Assembly (NCBI GenBank): GCA_963556145.1
Contig: OY744462.1
Span: forward strand, 6,572,001 to 6,636,000
Direction: 5' to 3'
DNA from: Hygrocybe punicea
Lineage: Eukaryota > Basidiomycota > Agaricomycetes > Agaricales > Hygrophoraceae
Length of the DNA stretch: 64,000 bases
Below, one piece after another: positions 10,705 through 19,510 of the stretch. Position 1 is the stretch's first letter. Every line of letters starts with the position of its first letter. Position numbers and translations under genes: made by a program. The notes beneath the pieces were generated by a model that was not told the DNA's origin, did not search any database, and saw nothing but the letters and a program-made list of their open reading frames with translations.

Positions 10705-13427
10705 GTTTTTCCGGTGTCGGACCGCTCTCGTCGGTTCTTTTGGTTGTGCTCGATGGTGGGCAAGGTGACGACGGCGCCGGTGTTTGGATCCGTGATCGTG
10801 ACTTGTTGTTCTCCGTTTTTATAATCCTTCGTAAGAGCTTCAGAAAGTGTGAAGAACGGGCGGCTGATGAGGATCTCGTAGGGGGCGTTGTCGACGACTT
10901 GGACTTGGAGGAAAAGATCGACGTCGCCAAAAGTGAATTTTAGGTTGGCGATCCGGCTGAGGGTGTCATTGTCGCTTTTATTTGCCGACTGCATCCGCAT
11001 CTTCATATTTTGGAGGCCGTAACCGAGTTTCTCCCAAATATCGTGTCACATGCCGATGATCATGGAACCGTTGTCGAGGACGCACTTGAATACGAATTTT
11101 CTGTTGATGAGCGGGTAGACCGCATGGAGAGGGACTGAGTCGCGGCCGACGACGAGCGGGACGTTTTCCTGACAGTGTTGACAGGCGCGAGTGGGGATTT
11201 CGGGTGCGTGAAAATGGAAGACCTCGACATTGTTACTCTCGGCGGTGACCTTTTTCGACGTAGTGAGGTCCTTCATGTGACGGCGGGTGTCGGACGACAT
11301 GGCTAAAAGTTCTCGTTGCGAAATGCAGACTTGAGAATCGAGCGCGCGGTCGATGACGGATTTGGCGATACCGGGATCTTCGATGGGGGCTTGGTAGCGG
11401 TATTGGGGGTGCGATGCGGGAAGGTTCTGGGGAGTGCGCGGCACGAAGGTGGTCGGCTCGGTCGGCCGCGTGTTCGAAGGTGGAACGATGGTGATCGGGT
11501 GCTCGTTGACAGGTCTGGTAGACGTTTTCTCGGTGGGTTTCGCGGCGGGGACGGACGTGGAAGTGGCGGGCAGATTGGGATACGTCTCTCTAGACTTGCC
11601 TTTCGCTTTAGAGGGGATCTCTACGCCGTCAAATCTAACCTGTTTACGAAGCCGCTGCACTTCGGCTTCCAGAACCTTGATTTGTTCGTTGTCGTTGTCG
11701 ATGTCGGACATCGTGGACTGAAAGATGTCGGCGTACTCGGTGGTGACCTCTGGTTCGTAGGTGGGTACTTCGACGGCGGAGACGAAGTTAGCTTTGACAT
11801 GAGGTGGCGGGTCACGTTGGAACAGTTCTGTGGGGTTGCGGGCAGGAGGAGCACGGTTGCCGGGGTTCTGTGCGTGCCACGCGTCGAAGCGTTCCCTCAT
11901 ATTTTTGCCGACGATAGCCTTTGGAAGATACATTCCATTAGGCAACACGATGCGGCCGTGCTTGTTCTTGCGGCATATTCCGTCTCGAGTGTACTGCTCG
12001 CAGATGGGACAATCGCGTATACGATGGAACGGGTTGTCGCAAAAGAGGCAGTTGAAGTTGGTGAAACCCTGTCCCGCGGTGGTCGGCTCAGCCCTATTTG
12101 CACACGGCTTTGGGGGGTTGTTGCGTTCGGTGAGGGCTTGCATGAGGACAGCGAGTTGTTGCGAAACGAGACGAAATAGGTCGGATACATTAGGTTCGAC
12201 CGGTTCCGCTTTAGGAATGACCGGGTCATAGCGAGCGGGCGGCAGGTAGCGGGTGGCGGGTTCTATTGGAGTCGAGTACCGGATGGCGGCAGGCAACGTT
12301 GACGATAGACGAGAGACGGTGGACGGTTCGGCCGCAGTTCCGGCCAGCAGGAAGTGGGCGCAATTGTGGAAGTCCTGGAAGTCGTAAGGGTCGCTATGGA
12401 AATGGTTTGGTTTTTGGTACTGCAGACGGGTTTTGATGTCCTTTTTAAGCTCGACATGGAAGCTGTTCTCGTACGCGATGTTGCGTTCTCGGGGAGAGAT
12501 CCGACCCTTGTCTAGAAGAAACCCTGAGATCCGGATGAACTCGCGGTAATATTCATCAAGTTCAGCGCGGGTACGGATACCGTAAGCGGTTTGGGTGTGC
12601 GTAAGACGGTCGAGATCCGCCATAGTGTACCGGTGATTGTCTTCCGTGCCCGGGTATAGCACGAGTACGCTCCTTTTGAATGCGGCATAATCGACGCCGG
12701 TCGCGCTAGGTAAACTTGCCCAAAGCTCGTAGTCGCTAAGCGACGCGTAGCGCAGACTATGCTTGATGCGTCCTGCGTCGTCGAGAGCAGCATCGGCAGC
12801 AAGTATCTCGACTTCTTCGAAGAAGCAGTTTAAATTGAGCGGGTTCCCGTCGAAGGTCGGGGCCGTGGAGTGACCGCGAGCGGGCATTTGTCGTGGAGTA
12901 ACATGGGGAGCGGTAACGTGGGGAGCGGTCGAAGATCCAGAGGTCGAAGTCATTGTGAGTGGAAGGAGCTGAGATGTCGATGAAGCGGTTGTCGAGTGTA
13001 CGATGAGCGGGTCGGGTAACGTGGACGATGACGGCGTGGACGAAGACAAAGACGGGGACGATGACGATGACGGAGTTTTCGATGTCGAGAGCGAAGACGT
13101 GGATGGGGGTTCTAACGAGGTCGAAGTCGGGGACGTAGGCGATGCGGGTGTCGAACTGAGATCAGATGAGTCGGGTGTAATGGTAATTATCGGTATATCG
13201 ACCGATTCGAGACTGTCGGATGAAAGATATAGGGGGGTGTTTGACCCTGAGACGAGCGGGAGGTTGTTATGTCGAGCGAGGTGGTCGGGTACTAGCTGGA
13301 AGAAGTCGTCGTCGATTGTTGGGTCGAAGGCGGCTAAAGAGAGTTCTTGTTGAAGAGTTCTTCGAGGAAGATCTCGAAGACGACGGTCAGAGGGAGGGAT
13401 ACGGGAAGAGGAAGCTATGGTGGTGCT
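10695..13427 (-). pseudogene. Element 1 gag and protease
   Basis: Open from 13427 to a TGA at 11046-11048, then in the same frame to TAG at 10695. Gag proper includes ARGHSTAPTFDGNPLNLN and DYELWASLPS, shared with the gag of element 3. A CCHC knuckle (C-x2-C-x4-H-x4-C) lies near 12005-12050. The protease active site is LDNGS (about 11075), just before the TGA; the sequence then continues HDIWEKLGYG and so on. No ATG exists in the first part. A good start context (ACCACC) is followed by ATA at 13418-13416, so the initiator may have been lost; the first in-frame ATG is at 12953. The TGA lies where Arg would be expected. Confidence 0.8.
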
Positions 13428-13434
13428 AGACTAT

Positions 13435-13452
13435 TCCTCGCGGTGGGCTCCA
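13435..13452 (-). promoter_or_regulatory. Primer-binding site of element 1
   Basis: TGGAGCCCACCGCGAGGA on the minus strand, starting two bases inside the 5' LTR. The TGG start fits the CCA end of a tRNA. Close variants follow the LTRs at 56846 (TGGAGCTCACCACGAGGA), 50854 (TGGAGCCCACTGCAAGGA) and 46632 (TAGAGCCCACTGCAAGGA). The tRNA was not identified. Confidence 0.8.
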
Positions 13453-13454
13453 GA

Positions 13455-14248
13455 TGTAAAGGCGAGGTCGGGGTGGCTGCGGAATAATAATCCTAGGCCT
13501 GTGGGGTCAGCGTAGAAGTGACTAGGAATAGTCTAACAAGCTTCAGTAAGATAATAGGATATAAAAGGTAAGAAGCCGCCGAGTAAACTACTGAAATCTA
13601 TCGAGACCGATCGAAGCCGACGATGTCGGGTACAGCGGGTCGGGTGTCGGGTGATGAGAAACGTAGAGATTAAGATGGTAGAAGGATGGGGAGAGCGTCG
13701 AGGAAACCGACGAGTAGTATGTGCAATGGATTTTACTGAGAGACTAATTCTCAGAGAGAGGAAACGGGGGAACTGGTTTCTTATTTTGAGACGGCGCTTG
13801 GGCACCGTTTTTATACTACAAAGTTCTGTACCTAGATTCGGATGAGAGTCCTCGGCCGATGAGAGGAAACAAAGGAGAATAAAAATGGGGAAGTAGGAAG
13901 AGCGTTGCGAGGCGACGATGACAGGGAAAATGGGTGGAAGATATAAAAACCGTAAAAGATGCAAAATACTTTACTATATCCCCATAAGGGAGACGCTAGG
14001 CGTGAATAAGGCAAGTCCGATGTCGGGATCCCAGTCCGATGAGATCTATCTTTGATATTTGAAGTTCCGCGGGTTTAGGAGATAGACCGACCAGGTACGT
14101 GAGCGGCCATGCTAGTCAGTATGCATCAGGTTGCGTCGGGTTGCATCGGGTTGCGTCAGGTTCGAACGTAGATTGCTAGAGACGTCGGGTTCGAGCGGAT
14201 TCGCTAGATATCGATGTTACGGCCTCAGAGGGTCGAGGACCCTCTACA
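13455..14248 (-). repeat. 5' LTR of element 1
   Basis: 794 bp, TGTA...TACA, flanked by CCGC at 14249-14252. It differs from the 3' LTR by a shorter CGGGTTGCGT array, a missing short repeat unit and about a dozen substitutions. All substitutions I could align are C/T or G/A changes at CpG. Confidence 0.92.
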
Positions 14249-14606
14249 CCGCGAGATATTACTTACCCCTGGAATCTTTCCCTTCGGTTCCGCATCCTTG
14301 TTCCCGCTCGCATTCGAGAAATCGTCACCGCTGTTGTAGTCCCCATGAACGGTTTCGTTGTCCTGGTTGACCCTTTTATCTCGGTTGACCTTTTTGTTTT
14401 TGATTGCGTGAAGCGCTTGGAGCCTCTCATATTTTTGTAGTTGCTGATCGGACCAGGTGCCCTCCTCATCCTCGCTTCTGTGATTGCTGGTTTGTGCGGT
14501 CTCCTCCCGGTCCCTTTCCGCAGCTGCATCATCCCTTTTTGCTGCCTCTGCCGCCTTCGCCCTTTCTGCCTCCTCGATCCGCTTCTCCGCTGAAAGGGTG
14601 CACTGC

Positions 14607-15398
14607 GGTAATGTGAATGGAATCAAATACCAACTCTACCACAGTGCTGTACGAATTCTGAGGGGTTCAATCTCAATCCAAAATGTTAATAAAAATACTC
14701 AGAGGTGCTCTGGATAGTGGCGATGATGTTTCCGATGTGCGCAATGTGCGCGGCGTGTGCGAAACAGTCGGCGATGTTTTCAGCGTATATATAGCACTTT
14801 ATAGAAGGAACGCAAAGTTTAATAGAGTACAGCGGAGCTATCGCATGGACGGCGCAGTAAAGAGGTGATATGATAGACTGGAATCGGGGGTATACAAGAC
14901 GTCTCTCTAGTATGTAAACTATAGGGGGTATTTATGTGAAGTTGGTTGTTAGGACAATAAAGGGTGAAGAAGGCAAGACAAATAGACGGTGCACGACGGA
15001 ACTATGATGCAATAGGGATGAAATGGAACTGAAATGAAGGGTATAGCACCATGCGAAGCAATTTCCAAAATATCTAGAGGATAGGAGCTATAATGTTTGA
15101 AATAAGTGAAACATGTCGCATAAAGACTTCCCTGGAACCGGAACGGAATCGGAATGGAATAGGGTGAACGGTATAAGCATGGGTGATGTCGGAGAGGCTC
15201 GAAATATGTTTCTGAAGGGGGCCGAAGAGCTCCGAAGAAAATCGCCGTAATGTCAAATTATTGCCCATATCGCACGCATATCGCTGTCACATCGCAATGG
15301 AGATACATGTAAATCGGGATGTTTCGCAATGAATCGCAGCGAATCGCAGCATGTCAAAGCTAGAATAGGTCCAATAGAATGTTTCCATGCTTAGGGAC
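14607..15398. mobile_element. Non-autonomous insertion with 9-bp TSD (MULE-like)
   Basis: 792 bp inserted in exon 2 of accessory copy 2. It is flanked by the direct repeat GTGCACTGC (14598-14606 and 15399-15407). A 9-bp TSD is typical of Mutator-like elements. The ends are only weakly inverted (about 11 of 20 match). No coding region is present; it contains GCGAATCGCA repeats near 15335-15350. Confidence 0.75.
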
Positions 15399-16167
15399 GT
15401 GCACTGCATATCACCACCTCCGCCCTCCTATTCATCTCCTCTTCGTATTGATGCGATTCTTCTGCCCGTTTCCGCTCGATCTGCTCTGCCTCCACGGCCC
15501 GTTGTTTCCTCGTTTCCTCCTCCTTTTCCTCCTGCAACCATAACGCTTCCTGACGCCTTGCCTCTTTCCATTCCCGTTCGTATTCCTCCCAGCTCCGTAA
15601 CCATTCCTCGACCCCCACCACCATCTCTCCGCCCATCGAGAAGTCCCTAGGTTCTGTCACGTCGATTCCGTTGTCCCGGATTTCTGTCGATATTCCCCTG
15701 TAGTTCTGCTGTGTGGTATTGTTAGTTCAGGTCGTTTACAAGAACGGGATCTCTTACCATGGCCCGTCGTCGTCTCACCACCCATTGCCGTGCCTCGTTC
15801 TCGAATCCATCGCGTACAATATCGATTCCGGCCGCGTCGACTTCTAGTAACTCGGCTACGGCGCTCTCGAAGTCTTGCCGCGTTTCCGCATCGAGATTGT
15901 TGAGGAATTTGTCGTATTTCGTCGACATCTGGCGTTGGTGTTGGTGTTTGTTGGGTTTGTTGGGCTTGTTGAGGTTGTTGTCGAGATTGTTGAAAGTCGC
16001 ATTGAAAAGTTTTCTTGTTTGTATTTGTTGCCCCGTCACGTGACCGTTGTTCCTTTATCCAGCCATTTCGCCCCACCCTCTTTTAGTAGCTCTGGACCAC
16101 TGCTTCCCGACGCTTCGATACCTGCCGGCTTCAATCTCGTTCATGTTGTACCATCGTTTCCGCCCGT

Positions 16168-17144
16168 TGTAGAGGGTTGACGTCCCTCTGAGTCCGTATC
16201 ATCGATATATTACGAATCCGGACGAACCCGATGCCTCTATCCAACTCGCATTCGAACCCGACGTAACCCGACGCAACCCGACGTGACGTGACGTGACATG
16301 ACCCGACGTGACCGACATAACCCGACGTATGCCGCTTCGTCACAGCCGCTCTCAGACCAAATCCGGCAGCCTCAAACGCCTCGGAGTTCCAATTCCAGGA
16401 GATGGATCTCTTCGGACTCAATCCCCGACTTCGGATTTACTTTATTTATGCATCCCATCGTCCTTTCGGAGATATGTAGGACTTTCTAGATCTTTTCCTT
16501 GCATATTCGTTTTCCCCTCCATTTCCTGTCTTCGTTGCTTTGCAACCCCCCTTTCCACATCCCCATTCCAACCTTTCTTTGTAGCTTACCATCGGCCGAA
16601 GTAGACATGTCCGAAAGTAGATTACTGTTTCCTGTACTATAAAAACGGTCCCCGACGACCGTACAAAAAAGAGATACCCTTAGTCCCCATTTCCCTCATA
16701 GTCAGAATCGTTTAAATCCCTTCAAATGCTCGTCCACGTAGTTCCTTAGCCTTTTTATAGTTTACTTCATTGTCTTCCTCATTGTTCCCGTATATTCATT
16801 CATCGTTTCCGACCCGACCCGACCCAACCCGTCATACCCGACATCGTCGGCATCGTCGGGTTCATTCGTTTTCAGTCCGTTCACCATCGGGTTCATCGTT
16901 ATTAGTCCGTTTTCACTCCGTTCATCGTCGGGTTCATCGTCATTTATCCATTTTCACTCCGTTCATCGCCGGATTCGTCGTTATTAGTCCCGTTTATGCA
17001 GCGGCTTTACTTTTATTTCACTTTCACTTCGTTTTACTACTATTCCCGACACTGAATTATCCAGTCACTTCTACGCTGACACCCTTTGGATAGGATCTTT
17101 ATTTCTTTATATAGTTCCGAAGCCACCAAGAACCCGCATTTACA
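16168..17144 (+). repeat. Solo LTR, family of element 1, TSD CCGT
   Basis: 977 bp, begins TGTAGAGGGTTGACG and ends CGCATTTACA. It is flanked by CCGT at 16164-16167 and 17145-17148. It sits upstream of accessory copy 2. The empty site is preserved at about 52270, where the flanks are joined (GATGTCGAAAATGGGC on the plus strand). It contains CGGGTTCATCGTC-type tandem repeats (about 16850-16980). Confidence 0.93.
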
Positions 17145-17247
17145 CCGTTTTCGACATCGCCTCCACTCATTTATTCCCACAACCCTGGTATCTTCGTTAT
17201 TTCGTATGGATCGACCAGGGATGGTCTCTATCTGAGTCCTGACCGGA

Positions 17248-17870
17248 TGTAGAGGCTCCGGGCCGTCTGGACCCGAATCCTCTTCATATCCCACATCGTC
17301 CCCATCCATTCCCATTCATGCATCGTCGATTCTGCCCGATTCCGGTCCTCTCCGTCGATTCCACTCTGGATTCCCCCTCCGGAATCGTTCATACTCAAGA
17401 TGCGATGTCTCTAACGACCCGGAATCAGTATGTTGCTAGTTATATATCATATATCTTCATTTCCCATTACTTAGTACATAGCACCATTCCTCCTATACTC
17501 CGCTCCACTCCACTCCTATCAGTTACAGCCTTTGCTTGTAGTACATAGTTACTACAGCACAGGATCACTCCCAGTAGTATAAAAGATGTACCCTTATACT
17601 ACAACCATATTATATTACACCGTATCATATCACATCCCATCATATTACAGGTTATCGCTCCCCTTCAGTTCTATTTCTTAGTCCTCGCTTCATATTGTCT
17701 CCATATTAGTCTTCGTACTCCACTCCCTTCACTTCCCCTCTGATCCGGAACCCCGGATTTGCGTTGGATTGACTAGACACTATAGAAACTAAATTCCTCT
17801 GATCACTTGTTAGCTGATCACCCTTTCCGTAGATTCCCATTCCGGTTCTACAACAGAACTCGCCGTCACA
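17248..17870 (+). repeat. Orphan LTR, family of element 3
   Basis: 623 bp, TGTAGAGGCTCCGG to GCCGTCACA. It is the reverse complement of the LTR type at 56846-57468 (also 623 bp). It lies beyond the 5' end of minus-strand accessory copy 2, where the 3' LTR of a plus-oriented element would be, and the 17145-17247 sequence beside it matches 52189-52270 next to LTR 51636-52188. Its partner LTR is missing. Confidence 0.8.
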
Positions 17871-18477
17871 ACGGCACATTCGCAAGGTATTGCGGCAGCC
17901 TGTTTATTCAAGCAGTAGCTTGGTTGATGGGATGGGGACACATACCAAGAGGCCGGGTGGTGGGTGCACCACCCACCTGGCCACTGCCCTCATTCACAGT
18001 TGTCCACCTTGCGCCCCGATCGTGTTGGTGTTCTTGGTGGTTGTGGTAATGGTTGTGGTCATGGTCATGGCCATGGTTGTTATTGTCGTTGCCATTGTTG
18101 TGGCAATTGCTGTTGTCATTCACCTGTTTTTGTCCTCATTGATACACAATATGTAGCTATAAGAAGGGAAATCCTACAACTACTAAAGGTGAAAAGGTGC
18201 AAGGAAGCTTCAGAAAGCCTACACTAGTAGAGGAAATAAAGGAGAATGAATAGAAGTGGATGAGAAACTCAAGAGAAGTGCTGCAATCAAAACTGGAGTG
18301 GTGTGATCAAAATCAAAGAGTTGCGATAAAATCAAAAGTCGCAGTGAGATCGAAGGGTCAGACAGTGAGAGAACATAATGGAATGTGAAGAGAATGGAGC
18401 TAGGATGAAGGGGAAGCTCTGAGATGAAGGGGGAATGATGTTCTGTCTTGATTCTCTGGGGGTTCTCTGTCGAGTGG
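17871..18477. mobile_element. hAT-like non-autonomous element, left fragment
   Basis: Resembles the interior of the hAT element at 40451-41464: both carry GGTGGGTGCACCACC followed by a GTTGTGG-type simple repeat (17945-18120). It continues after element 2 at 25635-26186. The minus-strand reading is His/Asn/Asp-rich low complexity and is not called as a gene. Confidence 0.5.
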
Positions 18478-18482
18478 CTCAT

Positions 18483-19048
18483 TGTTACGGATCGCTGTTC
18501 TTATAACGGCGAACTCCGGCAACAATAAACCAAACGAGGATGTGTTTATAGAAGAAAGCGAGTACAAACGGGTAAAGGAAGAGAGGTATCTGGGTTTCGT
18601 GGTAGCGATCGGGGGAAGAGTAGCTATACTAAACTTAAGGATACTGACTACGAATGTCAATGATTATATACTGGTGAACAACTTCAGGGTCGGCTTCTTC
18701 GTCATGCATGGCTGCGTGGAGGATAAGCTCCGGGATGAACGGCGTCTTGCTTGGCTTCGTGGTCTATACGTTTTGGGGTGCCAACGAGGTGGCCAACGGC
18801 TGTGTTGCAGGTCCGGTGTCAGCAGACAGCTGATCCGATGATTGTGTTGCACGGTATTATTGAGTGCTTGAATCAACGTGTATGATGTATCGGCGGTGAT
18901 CGGTTGATGAGGGTAATCATGAGGATTGGGATACCGTCGTTGGTTGTCTTCGACGATGTTCTGGACCCAGGTTATGATATTGTCTTGTGACGTCGAGTCA
19001 GGGACGTCGGGGTCGGAAGCGGGGGTTAAATCGGGGTAAAACGTAACA
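18483..19048 (-). repeat. 3' LTR of element 2
   Basis: 566 bp, TGTTACGG to CGTAACA. It keeps C or G at five of the six CpG positions that differ from the 5' LTR. Just inside, in coding sense, lies a G-rich tract (CGGGGGTGT, about 19049-19058). Confidence 0.95.
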
Positions 19049-19428
19049 ACACCCCCGGAACAAGGGGAATCGTCCCGATTAACCGGAGGGAAAACGGAAT
19101 CATACACGGCAGCGCAGTCGAGGAATTCGCGGTAGGGATCGACGGGATCATCGGTAAACCAGACGGGAACGGTGGGAGGGACAGCAGGAGGGGGAGGCCC
19201 AATGGGACGTACGGAGTAGAAAGATCGTGGGGCGAAGAACGGGTCAACGCCAAGATGGGCGATAGCCGTTGTCGGATGAACGGAGCCAAAGGAAGAGGGT
19301 CGCATGAGGTCAACAGCGAAGCGAACACTACGATCGCAGAGGCGGCGTTTCGTGCGAGGGATGCGAAAGCGAGGAGGAAGGAGACGGTAATAAGGGGAAG
19401 AAGGGAGATAAACGCTCGAGGCAGACAT
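18664..19428 (-). CDS. ORF3 of element 2, running into the 3' LTR
   Basis: 254 residues from the ATG at 19428. It begins 83 bases after the pol stop and ends 385 bp inside the 3' LTR. The N-terminal part is unique; from about residue 127 the coding sequence is LTR (SQDNIITWVQNIVEDNQRRY falls here). The C-terminus is Arg/Ser-rich. No family is recognised and no transmembrane segment or envelope feature is seen. The same LTR stretch stays open in the 5' LTR. It could be a real accessory protein in a nef-like position, or an open frame kept by chance. Confidence 0.45.
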   Translation of the reverse strand: MSASSVYLPSSPYYRLLPPRFRIPRTKRRLCDRSVRFAVDLMRPSSFGSVHPTTAIAHLGVDPFFAPRSFYSVRPIGPPPPAVPPTVPVWFTDDPVDPYREFLDCAAVYDSVFPPVNRDDSPCSGGVVTFYPDLTPASDPDVPDSTSQDNIITWVQNIVEDNQRRYPNPHDYPHQPITADTSYTLIQALNNTVQHNHRISCLLTPDLQHSRWPPRWHPKTYRPRSQARRRSSRSLSSTQPCMTKKPTLKLFTSI

Positions 19429-19510
19429 GGGGGAAGAAGGCAAAGAGCGAAAAAAGGAAAGAAAAGAGAACAGACTATATATACGAAAGGGAAGATTAGG
19501 GCCGGCAAAA

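Larger units (their letters stand above)
4450..14248 (-). mobile_element. Element 1: Ty3/Gypsy LTR retrotransposon with antisense accessory gene
   Basis: Two similar LTRs (4450-5272 and 13455-14248) begin TGTAAAGG and end CCTCTACA on the plus strand. They are flanked by the 4-bp repeat CCGC (4446-4449 and 14249-14252). Coding order on the minus strand is 5' LTR, PBS, gag, protease, RT, RNase H, integrase (Ty3/Gypsy order), then an antisense accessory gene (5444-6840) and the 3' LTR. The insertion lies inside an intron of a paralogue of that accessory gene. The decayed copy at 53949-54000 shows the uninterrupted intron, which confirms the borders. Alignable LTR differences are almost all CpG transitions, plus indels in short tandem repeats. 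The pol is broken, so the element is not autonomous now. Confidence 0.95.
3833..15928 (-). pseudogene. Zn2Cys6-like coiled-coil accessory gene, interrupted copy (copy 2)
   Basis: Read on the minus strand: exon 1 15928-15758 (starts MSTKYDKFLNNL), intron 15757-15709, exon 2 15708-15408 continued at 14606-14267, then a third exon 4411-3833. Exon 2 is split by a 792-bp insertion (14607-15398, 9-bp TSD). The last intron (donor GTAAGT at 14266, branch-like CTAACTAAT, acceptor TAG at 4412) holds the whole 9.8-kb element 1. Exon 2 codes a Glu/Arg/Ala-rich coiled coil. Exon 3 starts with C-x2-C-x6-C-x7-C-x2-C-x6-C, which matches the spacing of fungal Zn2Cys6 clusters, followed by basic and helical regions. 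The frames on the two sides of the 792-bp insertion do not join cleanly. The protein may bind nucleic acid; this is inferred from the cluster only. It aligns with the copies at 5444 and 53138. Confidence 0.85.

Noticed and set aside
11316..12179. 287-aa plus-strand ORF inside element 1 gag
   Set aside because: Antisense shadow of the gag reading frame; composition mirrors it and no domain is seen. The credible antisense gene of this element is at 5444-6840.
16850..16980. Telomere-like repeats (CGGGTTCATCGTC, also CGGGTTGCGT at 5136)
   Set aside because: They lie within LTRs and are present in several copies at the same LTR position; not the fungal TTAGGG repeat.
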